The notes: generated from the sequence alone by a model not told the origin. A stretch of 64,000 nucleotides of DNA from DASQFI01 sp035633215 (GCA_035633215.1 DASQFI010000054.1:186001-250000), one strand, 5' to 3'. Positions 7,555 to 16,391 are shown, numbered from the stretch's first letter. Numbers and translations: made by a program.

Positions 7555-9117
7555 CTGCCGGATCAACTTGCGCATCGCCTGGCCGAATTCTTCAATGCGC
7601 AGGACGGCCGCGGCGAGCGCCAGTGTCGCCAGGGCCACGGCGATTGCGCCGCCGACACGAATCGCGCGCGGCAGCCACCACGGATCCGGCAGCAGCCCGT
7701 GCAGCCAGCCTTCGGCGTAGTACGCCGCGGCGCCCATGACGACCGACGCAAGCAGGATTTTCACAAACGCCCGCGTGACCCGGGACCCGTCCAGACCACC
7801 GAGGCGTCGCGACAACAGGTAGAGCAGCAGGCCGGCGTTGACGTTGGCGGCAATGGCCGTGCCAAGCGCCAGGCCGAGGAACTGCAGCTTCGTCGAGTTC
7901 AACCACACGTTCAGGACGAGATTGAGGAGGATGCTGATGGCGCTCACCGTCGCGGGCGTGCGCGCGTTCTGAAGAGAATAAAAACCCGGCGACGCGATCT
8001 TGACCGCCGAGTAACCGAGAATTCCGGGCGCGTAGAAAAACAGCGCATCGGCCACCAGTGCCCGTGACTGCGGCCCGAACTGATAGCGCTCGAACAGCAG
8101 CTCCACGATCGGCCCGGAAAGCGCCATTAGTCCGACGACGGCCGGGACGCTCAGCATCAGCATGAGGCGCAGGCTCCAGGAGACGGTCGCGCGCATCTCC
8201 CGAAGCGCCGCGCTCGCGGCGTGTCCAGCCAGATCCGGAATGGCGGCCGTCGCCACCGAGACGCCGACGATCCCGATCGGCACGTAAATCAACCGGAACG
8301 CGTACCCAAGCGCCGCGGCCGCGCCGTCCTGTCCGGTCGCGAGCGACGTGCTGACGAGCAGATTGATCTGCGCCGCCGCCAGACCGAGCGTCGCCGGTCC
8401 CATGAGGATGAGGACCTCCCTCAACCCGCGGTCCTTCGGGTCGAGGATCCACTGGTGCCGGTAACCCTCCTGGCGCAGCACGGGCCACTGCACGACGACC
8501 TGCGCCATGCCGCCGAGCAGCATGCCCGCCGACAACGCCATGATCGGCGGCACGCCCACCCGTTCGAAGACCGGCACGAGCACGACAGTGCAAAGAATGA
8601 AGACGACGTTGAACATCGCGGGCGACGTGGCGGGAATGAAGAAGCGCCTGACCGCGTTCAACATCCCCATGAACGCCGCCGCCACCGCGATCAGCAGCAG
8701 GAACGGCATGTTCACGCGCGTAAGCAGCGTCGTGAGCGCGATCTTCTCAGGTGTGTCCGTGAAGCCGGACGCGAATGCGCGCGTGAGCGGATCGGCGAAC
8801 ACGATCCCGAGCAGCACGATCGCCCCGGTGACGACGAGCAGCCCATTGACGACCTGCGATCCGAGCCGCCACGCCGCGGCCCTTCCCCCGTTCTTCAGGT
8901 AGCGGGTGATCGTCGGCACGAACGCGGCGCTCATCGCGCCTTCGGCGAACAGATCGCGCAGCAAGGTCGGGATGCGCGTGGCGACGGCGAACGCGTCGGC
9001 GGCCAGGCCCGTGCCGAAATAGCCGGCGACCAGGACGTCGCGCACGAGGCCAAGTACACGACTCGTACTGGTCGCCAGCCCGATGAGGCCGGCGGATCGG
9101 GCGAGGCGCTCCGTCAT
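7549..9117 (-). CDS. murJ: Lipid II flippase MurJ
   Basis: 522 residues, about 14 membrane segments, MVF/MOP superfamily. The start TERLARSAGLIGLATSTSRVLG and the motif GYFGTGLAADAFAVATRIP, then LFAEGAMSAAFVPT, are the conserved MurJ N-terminal signature. The protein moves undecaprenyl-linked peptidoglycan precursor from cytoplasm to periplasm. It is the step that follows MurG in the dcw cluster of this window. Length is normal. The stop codon sits in a 23-bp palindromic repeat. Confidence 0.95.
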   Translation of the reverse strand: MTERLARSAGLIGLATSTSRVLGLVRDVLVAGYFGTGLAADAFAVATRIPTLLRDLFAEGAMSAAFVPTITRYLKNGGRAAAWRLGSQVVNGLLVVTGAIVLLGIVFADPLTRAFASGFTDTPEKIALTTLLTRVNMPFLLLIAVAAAFMGMLNAVRRFFIPATSPAMFNVVFILCTVVLVPVFERVGVPPIMALSAGMLLGGMAQVVVQWPVLRQEGYRHQWILDPKDRGLREVLILMGPATLGLAAAQINLLVSTSLATGQDGAAAALGYAFRLIYVPIGIVGVSVATAAIPDLAGHAASAALREMRATVSWSLRLMLMLSVPAVVGLMALSGPIVELLFERYQFGPQSRALVADALFFYAPGILGYSAVKIASPGFYSLQNARTPATVSAISILLNLVLNVWLNSTKLQFLGLALGTAIAANVNAGLLLYLLSRRLGGLDGSRVTRAFVKILLASVVMGAAAYYAEGWLHGLLPDPWWLPRAIRVGGAIAVALATLALAAAVLRIEEFGQAMRKLIRQK

Positions 9118-9135
9118 GGGCGCCGGAGAGTACTG

Positions 9136-9174
9136 AAAAAAAGAAGGGGCCTCAACCCCTGCGGTTGAGGCCCC
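9136..9174 (-). terminator. Rho-independent terminator after yqeY
   Basis: A 12-bp perfect stem (GGGGCCTCAACC, 9146-9157, with GGTTGAGGCCCC, 9163-9174) with a five-base loop. It is followed on the minus strand by a T-rich run (complement of 9136-9145). It lies between yqeY and murJ, only 19 bases before the murJ start, so murJ transcription would need read-through or a promoter very close to the gene. Confidence 0.85.
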
Positions 9175-9254
9175 TGCCCGGAGGATGGATGAGAGGCTCT
9201 TTGCGTGCCTTTCACTAGTCTTAGACGAGGCCCGTTTTGAAAAAGTTTGCCGCG

Positions 9255-9710
9255 CTATTTCGTTAACCGGCTTTTAACAAGTTCGCTCACGGTCCGTCCG
9301 TCTACGGTCAGTCCCCCCAACTTTGTCATCACAACTTTCATCACTTTGCCCATGTCCTTCGGACCGCTGGCTCCAGTTTCCGCAACGGCCGCGTCAATGG
9401 CCTGCGCGATCGTCGCCGTATCCGCGGCCGGCGGCAGGTAACGCCCGAGGAATACCACTTCGGCCTGTTCGCGATCGACCAGATCCTGTCGTCCGCCCGC
9501 GCGGAACTGCTCGATCGAATCCCGGCGTTGCTTGACCAGCGCCGCGACGACCTGTGTCGATTCGGCGTCATCGAGCGCGCGGCCCTTTTCGACCTCGCGG
9601 TTCATGATTGCCGCCTTCAGCATCCGCAGCGGCGCAAGCGTCGCCTGATTCTTCTGCCGCATGGCGTCGGCAATGTCTTTGGTGATCTGCTCTAACAGTG
9701 TGGGCACCAT
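9255..9710 (-). CDS. GatB/YqeY domain protein
   Basis: 151 residues from ATG 9710 (a GTG one codon upstream is possible). Full-length YqeY: LEQITKDIADAMRQKNQATLAPLRMLKAA at the start, VVMTKLGGLTVDGRTVSELVKSRL at the end, the region that resembles the tail of the amidotransferase subunit GatB. These proteins are thought to bind tRNA or help amidation of misacylated tRNA; the function is unproven. The start overlaps the stop of the upstream glycosyltransferase gene (TGATG), so the two are translationally coupled. A strong terminator follows. Confidence 0.9.
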   Translation of the reverse strand: MVPTLLEQITKDIADAMRQKNQATLAPLRMLKAAIMNREVEKGRALDDAESTQVVAALVKQRRDSIEQFRAGGRQDLVDREQAEVVFLGRYLPPAADTATIAQAIDAAVAETGASGPKDMGKVMKVVMTKLGGLTVDGRTVSELVKSRLTK

Positions 9711-10915
9711 CACCCTTTAACCTTTCCCCTTTGCCCTCTCCTTTGCCCTTTGCCCTCTGCCCTTTGCCCTCTCCCTTTCACAGCCCTTTCGTATACGGCA
9801 CTATACGCGCTCTGGACCGCGGCAGGACCGAACCGTTGATGCACGAGCTCGATGGAGCTGGCGCGCGCGCGCTGCGGCCGGTCCAGGGCTTCGCCAATCG
9901 CGCGGGCGAGCGAGTCCACGTTGCCGCGCGGCACCACCACGACGTCGTCGCCGAACAGCTCGTGCAGCTCGAGTCCGCCCGGATGATCGGCAGACACGAC
10001 GGGGGTCCCGGACGCGAGCGCCTCGACCGCGACGGTCGGCAGCGCCTCGAGGAGCGACGGCAGGACGAAGACGTCTGCGGCGGCCGCGTAACGCGCGACG
10101 CGATCGTTCGAGATGAGACCCGTGAACGTCACGCGCGACGCGATCCCGGCGTCACGCGCCTGGCGCTCGAGGTCGTCGCGGAGCGGTCCGGTGCCGCAGA
10201 TGACCAGCCGCACGTCGTCCCGGCCTCGCGTCGCCTTGGCGAACGCGTCGATCAGGAACTTCTGACCCGCGAGCTCGTGGAGCCGCTTCACGTTGAGCAC
10301 GAGCAGCGGCTCGCGGGCGCCGAGTTCGGCGCGCCAGGCGCGTCGCGTCGGCTCGTCCTGCGGCCGGAACGCGGCGCCGACGGCCGGGTAAATCACGGAC
10401 AGTCCCGGCCGGCCGAGGCCCAGTTCCTTCGCGCGGTCGAGCAGGCGGCCGCTGTAGAAGATGACCTCCGCCGCGGTGCGAACAGCGCGAGTAAACGGAT
10501 CGATCGGCCAACGTGGTCGGTAGTGCCAGATTTCGGTGCCGTAGAGCGTGAGCACGAACGGGCGCGACCGATGCCGGGCCCAGGTGGCCGCGACCTCGAT
10601 GATGAGTCCGTTGCTGTGCAGGTGCAGCAAGTCGGCGTCGGCGGCGATGGCGTCGAGCGCCGCGCCGATCGATTTCGAATGGCGCCAGGCGTCGAGGCGG
10701 AGCGCGCCGGCAAGGCCGGAGGCCCGTTCTCGCCTCGGCAGGCGCCGCACCGGCCCGGGCAACTCGTCGGAGGCCAAACGGCCCTGCGCGGGCTCGAGGG
10801 ACAGGAACCTGACCCCGTCGCCGCGGGCCGCGAACCATCGCCCGAGCTCGGCTGGCAGCAGCGCGTTGGCCGCCTGATCCGGCGGAAGATGCGGCGTGAC
10901 GTGGCAAATCTTCAT
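9710..10915 (-). CDS. Glycosyltransferase family 4 (GT-B)
   Basis: 401 residues. The N-terminal half has MKICHVTPHLPP and the HLHSNGL motif. The C-terminal half shows the nucleotide-sugar site with the EX7E pattern (LPSLLEALPTVAVEAL). It should transfer a sugar from a nucleotide donor to a lipid-linked or growing glycan in the cytoplasm. The last ~22 residues are encoded by a 7-bp repeat array and are rich in K, R, G and Q, unlike the family. The normal end is probably near AVYERAV. The gene overlaps its neighbours on both sides (polysaccharide deacetylase upstream, yqeY downstream). Confidence 0.9.
   Translation of the reverse strand: MKICHVTPHLPPDQAANALLPAELGRWFAARGDGVRFLSLEPAQGRLASDELPGPVRRLPRRERASGLAGALRLDAWRHSKSIGAALDAIAADADLLHLHSNGLIIEVAATWARHRSRPFVLTLYGTEIWHYRPRWPIDPFTRAVRTAAEVIFYSGRLLDRAKELGLGRPGLSVIYPAVGAAFRPQDEPTRRAWRAELGAREPLLVLNVKRLHELAGQKFLIDAFAKATRGRDDVRLVICGTGPLRDDLERQARDAGIASRVTFTGLISNDRVARYAAAADVFVLPSLLEALPTVAVEALASGTPVVSADHPGGLELHELFGDDVVVVPRGNVDSLARAIGEALDRPQRARASSIELVHQRFGPAAVQSAYSAVYERAVKGRGQRAEGKGQRRGQRGKVKG
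9716..9779. repeat. Degenerate 7-bp repeat array (CTTTGCC/CTCTGCC)
   Basis: Consecutive units such as CTTTGCC, CTTTGCC, CTCTGCC, CTTTGCC. The array lies inside the 3' end of the adjoining GT4 gene and encodes its low-complexity tail (KGRGQRAEGKGQRRGQ and on). Confidence 0.85.
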
Positions 10916-11886
10916 TGCCGCGCGTAGGCCTGCCTGAACTCCGAAAACGTCAGCGGCTCGGCGCGAAGCTCTCGCGACGCGTAGGTGAAAAACGCGCCGA
11001 GCCGGTCGAAGAACGCCGTCAGCTCCGATTCGCTGCGGTTATACGGACTGCCGCCGACGATCGCCTCGCTCGAATGAAACAGGAGATTGAGCATCGGCGC
11101 ACCCCGATGAACCAGCTCACGTGCGAGCGCGATCATGTCGTCGGCCGAGCTGTACGAGGGCCGCAGCCAGCGCACGTGGGCGATCCGGAGGAGACGCAGA
11201 ATCCGGCGCGTCGTGTAGGGCGACGGGGCACGGCCGTACACGCGCTCGAGCCACGTAGGAACGCGGCGGCTGAGCGCGGCCGAGATCGGCAATTCGAGCA
11301 CTCCGCTCGTGCCCGGTTTCGTCGCGTCGTCATAGGCGAGAAAGTACGGCGTGAGCGGTGCGCCGACGAAATCCGGTCCGCCTTTGTGTTTCTCGTAGAA
11401 CAGCGGCGCGACACTCGATTCCACCTGGTAGCCCGCGCGCTCGAGCGACGACACGTGCGAGGCCGAGAACCCGAACCGCCCGGATCGATACGACACGGGC
11501 CGGCGGCCGACGGCGGCTTCGATCGCGCCGGTGAGACTCGCCAGCTGTTCGTCGAATCGATCGAGCGGGAGCGACAACGCGTAGGGATGGCGCTCGACGT
11601 CCTGAGGTTCGAACGGCGGCGTCTCCCAGGCGTGATGATGCGCGCCGATTTCGCAGTCGCCTCGGTCGACGAGCGAGCGAAGCGTCTCGCCCGATCTCGC
11701 ATCCCGCGCGACCGGATAGGTGATCACATAGGTGGGCCGCACGCCGTGGCGCGCGAAGAACGCGTGCAGCCGGCCGAGCGCGTAGATGTTCTCGAAGCGC
11801 TGGTCGCGGCGGGCGGCCGCGTCCCACTGGTTGTCGCCCTCGGTGTCGATCGCGACGAGCAGCGCCGGCCTCCGCGGTCCCGTCAT
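10912..11886 (-). CDS. Polysaccharide deacetylase family protein
   Basis: 324 residues from ATG 11886, which overlaps the TGA of the upstream GNAT gene (ATGA). NodB-like barrel: the first motif is LVAIDTEGDNQWD (catalytic Asp-Glu replacing the usual DD), the metal-binding histidine motif is GAHHHAWETPPF, and a later motif is SYRSGRFGF. Such enzymes remove N- or O-acetyl groups from surface glycans. The unusual first motif resembles the WalW-type subfamily. The location among glycosyltransferases supports a role in modifying the glycan made here. Confidence 0.85.
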   Translation of the reverse strand: MTGPRRPALLVAIDTEGDNQWDAAARRDQRFENIYALGRLHAFFARHGVRPTYVITYPVARDARSGETLRSLVDRGDCEIGAHHHAWETPPFEPQDVERHPYALSLPLDRFDEQLASLTGAIEAAVGRRPVSYRSGRFGFSASHVSSLERAGYQVESSVAPLFYEKHKGGPDFVGAPLTPYFLAYDDATKPGTSGVLELPISAALSRRVPTWLERVYGRAPSPYTTRRILRLLRIAHVRWLRPSYSSADDMIALARELVHRGAPMLNLLFHSSEAIVGGSPYNRSESELTAFFDRLGAFFTYASRELRAEPLTFSEFRQAYARQ

Positions 11887-12926
11887 CGATCCTGATCCGA
11901 GTCGCCGAGCGTCACGTGCCAGCGATCTCGCGCCTCGTAGAACCCGCCTGGCACCTCGACGGCGTTCACCTTGGCGACGAATTCCATCGACGACCGGCGC
12001 GTGTAGTACCCCGACTTGCGCAGGAGCCTGCGAAACCCCTCGTGCATCGCGAACGTGCGGATCTTGTCGGAATCGGCGGCGCGCGCTTCGCGGTCGACCC
12101 ACCGCAGCAGGGTCAGAAACCCCGTCGTGTCGGCCGGATCGGTCAGAAAGTCGACGAGGAGCGTCACGCGATCGCGCGGTTCCTGCCGATGCCGGTAGAC
12201 GACATAGCCGGCCGCCTCGCCCTCGCGCTCGAGGACGGCGATCGTGTACCGCACGTGTGGGGCCTGGATGTACTTCCAGTTCAGATACGCGGCGTCGCGC
12301 TTGACCGCGAAGCTGAATCGTCCGCCGATCCGCTCCCAGAGACGCGTGAAGCGCTCGTCGAAATGGCGAATCGTTCGCACCTCGCCTTCAAGCGGACGCG
12401 TGCGCGACACGAGTTTGATCCACGGCAAGGTGACGTACGACACGAGCTTGTTGATGGCGAGCGGCCAGTTGGGCTGGCGCAAGGCCCGGCGGCTGAGCGG
12501 CTTGACCAGACAGGGCACGGGTCCGACGTCGGGCCAGCGCATTTTCTGAAACAGCCGGTAGGACGAATCGGACAGGCCGAGTCCGAGCGCCGCGCCGGTG
12601 TGCCGATCCCACATCCGGAAGAGCGCGTCCCCGAGGCCCTGACGCTGCCGTTCCGGCGCGACCATGACGTCCATGCCCCACGAGCCGTTGATCTCGCGCC
12701 CGTTCACCGCCAGTCGCACCGGCATCGTCGCGTACTGGCCGATGATGGTCATGCCTTCGCGTGCGAGCCAGATGAGCGGCCCGTCCGATGGCGCGTTCGG
12801 ATTGCGGTGGTACTGCCACTCCCACCTGAGGCGATTCGCGTCGGCCATGTCCGGACCGAACACGCGCCGGTACAGCGCTTCGACCTGCCGCCGGTCTTCG
12901 GGTTTGTACCGATCGATCTCAGCCAT
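11883..12926 (-). CDS. GNAT family N-acetyltransferase
   Basis: 347 residues from ATG 12926. The N-terminal half is a GNAT fold with the acetyl-CoA loop region VAPERQRQGLGDALFRMWDR. The C-terminal half (from ~170) resembles the second domain of FemAB or polysaccharide-linked acetyltransferases. It probably acylates a sugar amine for the adjacent glycan pathway. The frame is open up to GTG 12983, but that part crosses a hairpin (12962-12981), so 12926 is preferred; GAGG lies three bases upstream. It overlaps the deacetylase by four bases, giving an acetylation/deacetylation pair. Confidence 0.8.
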   Translation of the reverse strand: MAEIDRYKPEDRRQVEALYRRVFGPDMADANRLRWEWQYHRNPNAPSDGPLIWLAREGMTIIGQYATMPVRLAVNGREINGSWGMDVMVAPERQRQGLGDALFRMWDRHTGAALGLGLSDSSYRLFQKMRWPDVGPVPCLVKPLSRRALRQPNWPLAINKLVSYVTLPWIKLVSRTRPLEGEVRTIRHFDERFTRLWERIGGRFSFAVKRDAAYLNWKYIQAPHVRYTIAVLEREGEAAGYVVYRHRQEPRDRVTLLVDFLTDPADTTGFLTLLRWVDREARAADSDKIRTFAMHEGFRRLLRKSGYYTRRSSMEFVAKVNAVEVPGGFYEARDRWHVTLGDSDQDR

Positions 12927-13010
12927 GACCTCGGGTTTCGCAGTCGAAAGGTTGCCAACGGTCGTCAAGTCGCTTGACGACACCCGAGGTCATACGCCCC
13001 CCGAGGTCAT
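12925..13010. repeat. Intergenic hairpin and TGACCTCGG half-sites
   Basis: GTCGTCAAG and CTTGACGAC (12961-12981) form a hairpin. Around it lie ATGACCTCGG (12925-12934) and two direct copies of CCGAGGTCAT (12984-12993, 13001-13010), the half-site of the palindromes at 7500-7554. The stop codon of the methyltransferase gene lies in the last copy and the GNAT start codon in the first. Confidence 0.7.
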
Positions 13011-13846
13011 TTCAGCGGCTCCACCACGTATTCGATATTACTGATCAGCACGTCCTGGGTCAGAACGCTGTCGCGCAGCCAGCGTCCGATGGCCGCGGGC
13101 AGCCGCCGCACCGTGGACGTGACGTGCAGTTCCTCGCGCAGCACGCGCAGGCCAGCCTGGGCGATCTGACCGCGCAGCCGGCTGACGCGGACCTTCTCGA
13201 GAAGATCGTCTTGCTTGACGATCCCCTTCCGCGCATCGCGAATGAACGAGTTCTCGTGCGCCGGTTCCTTCAAGGTCCAGGGCGCGTGGCGCGCCAGAAG
13301 ACGGAACGTGCGAAAGGCAGCCGCGCGGCCAATCATCAGGTGCAGAGGCGCCGGAATGCGCAGCCGCGGCAAATGCGCGCCGGCAAACGACAGGTAAGGC
13401 GCCGTCGAGAGGTAGCACCGTCCGCCAGATCGCAGCACACGGCAGCACTCCCGCAAGTACAGGAGTGCGTCGGGGACGTGCTCGATCACGGCGTGTGACA
13501 GCACCAGATCGAAAGTCCCGGCCGGGAACGGCAGCGCCATCCCGTCGGCCAGCGCGAAGTGCAGATTCGTCGTGTGTCGCTCGCGTCCGAGCGTGATGCC
13601 CGCATGACGAAATCGATCGAGCGGATCGATGCCGACCACGTGCGTGGCGTGTTCGGCGAGCGAGAGCGGCATGCCGCCGCCGCCGCAACCGGCATCGAGC
13701 ACGCGGCCGCCAATCGTCACGCCGGCGCGCTCGAGAAATGCGATGACCTTGGCGCTCCGGTAGTACTCGAAGAGCGCATAGTCATATTCGGAGCGAAAGC
13801 GTCGGTCTGCGTGCGCCTTGATCAGGTCGTCTCTAATCTCGCGCAC
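13007..13846 (-). CDS. Class I SAM-dependent methyltransferase
   Basis: 279 residues. Motif I is RVLDAGCGGGGMPLSLA (~48-64), the acidic residue of motif II is in VVGIDPLDR, and motif IV-like FDLVLSHAVIEHVPDA follows, as in the UbiE/Methyltransf_11 group. The C-terminal third is specific and may recognise the acceptor. Substrate unknown; by context a sugar or lipid-linked intermediate. The N-terminus overlaps the end of the upstream GT-C gene by 14 bases. Confidence 0.88.
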   Translation of the reverse strand: MREIRDDLIKAHADRRFRSEYDYALFEYYRSAKVIAFLERAGVTIGGRVLDAGCGGGGMPLSLAEHATHVVGIDPLDRFRHAGITLGRERHTTNLHFALADGMALPFPAGTFDLVLSHAVIEHVPDALLYLRECCRVLRSGGRCYLSTAPYLSFAGAHLPRLRIPAPLHLMIGRAAAFRTFRLLARHAPWTLKEPAHENSFIRDARKGIVKQDDLLEKVRVSRLRGQIAQAGLRVLREELHVTSTVRRLPAAIGRWLRDSVLTQDVLISNIEYVVEPLK

Positions 13847-15578
13847 TGGGGAACTTGTCGATGAGGGTGGCGCGATCGAGCGCCGGTGTTTCGTCCACCT
13901 CGAAACTCGCGACGTCGTGGCGCTTCGGATACCGCGCGAGCAACTCCGTGATGAGCCGGCCCTCGTGACCGCTCTCGTAGCCCACGCGCGGCAAAGTGTA
14001 GGTCAGTATATAGCGCACGTCGTCGCGCTGCAGGCGATCGGCGTAGTTGCCGAAGCCGTTGCCGATGAAGATCGGGCGGATCCGGTTGTCGAGCGACAGG
14101 CCATTCGCGAGCTTGCCCTGCACCAGCGTGCCCGACGCGACGAGGCCGCCGACGTCGACCGACGCGCGATAGTTGTACTCGCCGGCGCGCGCGGCCCATT
14201 GGCCGTACTCGATCAGGTTGAATCCGACCGCGATCGAGAGGAGCACGCCGACGAGCGCCGGCGCGAGGCGCTGACGCGACGCCATCTGATGAATCTTCTG
14301 CCAACGGAACATCGCCGACACGGCCCAGACGACCGCAATCGCGGCCGAGTATCGGACGGTCGCCTTGAAATTCCCAGCGGCGATCTCATCGAGATAGAAC
14401 AGCCGGACCCAACTGCCGGCCACGACGAAGCTGAGCAGCAGGAAGACAGGCCATGCGGCCCACCGAATGTCACGGCTCGGAACCGCGGATGGCAAGAGAG
14501 TCTGTCCCGATCCCGCGAGCATCGCCGCCAGCGCGACGAATGCCGGAATGAACATTACGTACCTGCGTTCACTCCCCGAGTCGTGTGCGACGAGCTCCAG
14601 AAATCCCACCAGGACCCACAAGACCAGCAGCCGTTCGGCTGGCTTCGCCGTCCGCCACCCGAGCACGATCGACATGATCGCGATGGATCCTCCAGCGACG
14701 ACCAGCAGCGTTCGACTGAAGATGCCGTGCACCACCGGCAGCCATGACGCGCGGGTGATGATGTCCGCCAGCGCGTAGGATGGCTTGCGTGCGACCGTCA
14801 TCTGCCAGTTGTAGAACTGGTACTCGGTCCAGTTCGGCAGGACAAAGGCCAGCGCGATGAGCGCGGCGGTGAGCGCCATCCCCGCCAGTGTCCAGAGTGC
14901 GGCACGCCGTGCGTAGGGCGGACTGGGTTCTAAGTCCGCCCCTCGCAGATTTGGAGACCAATCTGCGCTACGTGTCGCGCGGGTCTGCCACAACGTCCAG
15001 ACGACGTCCAGCAGGAGCGCCGCGATGAAAAACGCCGCCGCGGCCTTGCTGAACCACGCGAGCACGGCCGCCGCGCCCGCGAACGCCCCGAGCACGGGCC
15101 GCCGTTCGGACATCGCGTACAGGCCCCAGGACGCGACGATGAACGCGATCATCGTGGATTCGAGCAGCGCCGCGCGATTCCACATCACGAAGACGTAGTT
15201 CGTCGCGATCAGCACGGCGCCAATCAACGCGGCTCGCCGTCCGGCCAGCGCATGCAGGCCGGCGATCAGCATCGCCATGGCGCCAAGGCCTGAGAGGACC
15301 GGCACGACGCGCGCCTGCCACGTGCCGACGCCAAACGCTTCAAACGCGGCGTACTCGAGCGCCGTAAAGACGGGCGCGATGAACACCGGATTCCACTCGT
15401 CCGTGCGCCAGACGTCCCAGAGCGCGCCATTGCGCGCGTTGTGCACCCACGCGCCCTCGTCGTGCCAGACGATGCCGACGCCGGAGGTCGGCGGATCGGC
15501 GCGCAGCCACAGCGTGCGCAACACGGTACCCACGACGAGTGCGGCGAGGAGTCCCGCGACGAAGGCGCGGCGCGTCAA
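13833..15578 (-). CDS. Multi-membrane glycosyltransferase (GT-C/GT39-like)
   Basis: 581 residues from TTG 15578, about eleven membrane segments. After the first helix the periplasmic loop has the acidic motif WHDEGAWVHNARNGALW, the position of the catalytic DE motif in PMT/ArnT-type transferases. A periplasmic C-terminal domain (~470-581) follows. Likely transfers a sugar from a polyprenyl-phosphate donor. It diverges from the DPM1-like gene at 15608, which could make such a donor. The start codon lies only 29 bases from that gene's start, so their promoters overlap. Confidence 0.8.
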   Translation of the reverse strand: MTRRAFVAGLLAALVVGTVLRTLWLRADPPTSGVGIVWHDEGAWVHNARNGALWDVWRTDEWNPVFIAPVFTALEYAAFEAFGVGTWQARVVPVLSGLGAMAMLIAGLHALAGRRAALIGAVLIATNYVFVMWNRAALLESTMIAFIVASWGLYAMSERRPVLGAFAGAAAVLAWFSKAAAAFFIAALLLDVVWTLWQTRATRSADWSPNLRGADLEPSPPYARRAALWTLAGMALTAALIALAFVLPNWTEYQFYNWQMTVARKPSYALADIITRASWLPVVHGIFSRTLLVVAGGSIAIMSIVLGWRTAKPAERLLVLWVLVGFLELVAHDSGSERRYVMFIPAFVALAAMLAGSGQTLLPSAVPSRDIRWAAWPVFLLLSFVVAGSWVRLFYLDEIAAGNFKATVRYSAAIAVVWAVSAMFRWQKIHQMASRQRLAPALVGVLLSIAVGFNLIEYGQWAARAGEYNYRASVDVGGLVASGTLVQGKLANGLSLDNRIRPIFIGNGFGNYADRLQRDDVRYILTYTLPRVGYESGHEGRLITELLARYPKRHDVASFEVDETPALDRATLIDKFPSARD

Positions 15579-15595
15579 GGTCAGAACGGTTGAAT

Positions 15596-15601
15596 TATAG
15601 T
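15596..15601 (+). promoter_or_regulatory. Candidate -10 box (TATAGT) for a leaderless transcript
   Basis: TATAGT ends six bases before GTG 15608, so transcription would begin at or next to the start codon. No ribosome binding site precedes the gene. The same arrangement is seen at 25439-25444 and 26202-26207. Confidence 0.5.
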
Positions 15602-15607
15602 GCTCGC

Positions 15608-16375
15608 GTGACGTCGGGTCCGGCGGCCGAAGTAACGATCGTCGTGCCGACCTACAACGAGCGCGATCGCCTGGCCGAGCTGGTGGACGCGTTGTTCGGT
15701 GCGTACGATCGCGCGCGCGTCGCCCTCGAGCTCGTCATCGTCGACGACAACTCGCCCGACGGCACCGGCGCGCTGGCCGACGAGCTCGCGCGCACGCGAC
15801 GAATGAAGGTGGTCCATCGCAAGGGCAAGCTCGGGCTCGGTACCGCCGTCGTCGTCGGATTTGGCGTTGCGTCGGCGCCGCTCCTCGGCGTAATCGACGC
15901 CGACCTCAGCCACCCGCCGGAGGTCGCGCCGAAACTCGTCGCCGCGCTTCGCGCCGCCAATGCCGACGCCGTCATCGCCAGCCGGTACATTCCCGGTGGG
16001 TCCACACCGGGCTGGCCGCTCAAGCGGCGGCTCATGTCGCAGCTGGCGTGCTGGCTCGCACGCCCGATTTCCCCCATTCGCGACGCGACATCGGGGTTCT
16101 TCGTCATTCGCAGCGAGTTCGCCCGCGGCGTCGCGATTCAGGCGGGCGGATTCAAGATCTGTCTCGAGCTTCTGATTCGAGGATGGCCCGTGCGGCTCGT
16201 GGAGGTGCCGTACCGCTTTGCCGATAGGGAACAGGGAGAGAGCAAGATGAGCTGGCGCGAGGCCGCCAAGTACTTCGTGCAGCTGAAAGACCTCTATCTG
16301 CTCCGGTGGCGTGGACCCGCGCGGCCACCCCAGCAACACCGCGTCTTCACGGTGGCCGACGTCGAACGACTGTAG
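15608..16375 (+). CDS. Polyprenol-phosphate sugar synthase-like GT2 (DPM1-like)
   Basis: 255 residues from GTG 15608. GT2 fold with TIVVPTYNERDRLAELVDAL, VDDNSPDGTGALADEL, the metal motif IDADLSHPPE and SRYIPGG. This is the pattern of dolichol-phosphate mannose synthase and bacterial polyprenol monophosphomannose synthases. It would load a sugar onto polyprenyl phosphate at the inner face of the membrane, as donor for GT-C enzymes in this region. The frame is open from 15539, but that part lies under the divergent gene. Confidence 0.88.
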   Translation: MTSGPAAEVTIVVPTYNERDRLAELVDALFGAYDRARVALELVIVDDNSPDGTGALADELARTRRMKVVHRKGKLGLGTAVVVGFGVASAPLLGVIDADLSHPPEVAPKLVAALRAANADAVIASRYIPGGSTPGWPLKRRLMSQLACWLARPISPIRDATSGFFVIRSEFARGVAIQAGGFKICLELLIRGWPVRLVEVPYRFADREQGESKMSWREAAKYFVQLKDLYLLRWRGPARPPQQHRVFTVADVERL

Positions 16376-16391
16376 CGGCCCGAGGCCCGTC

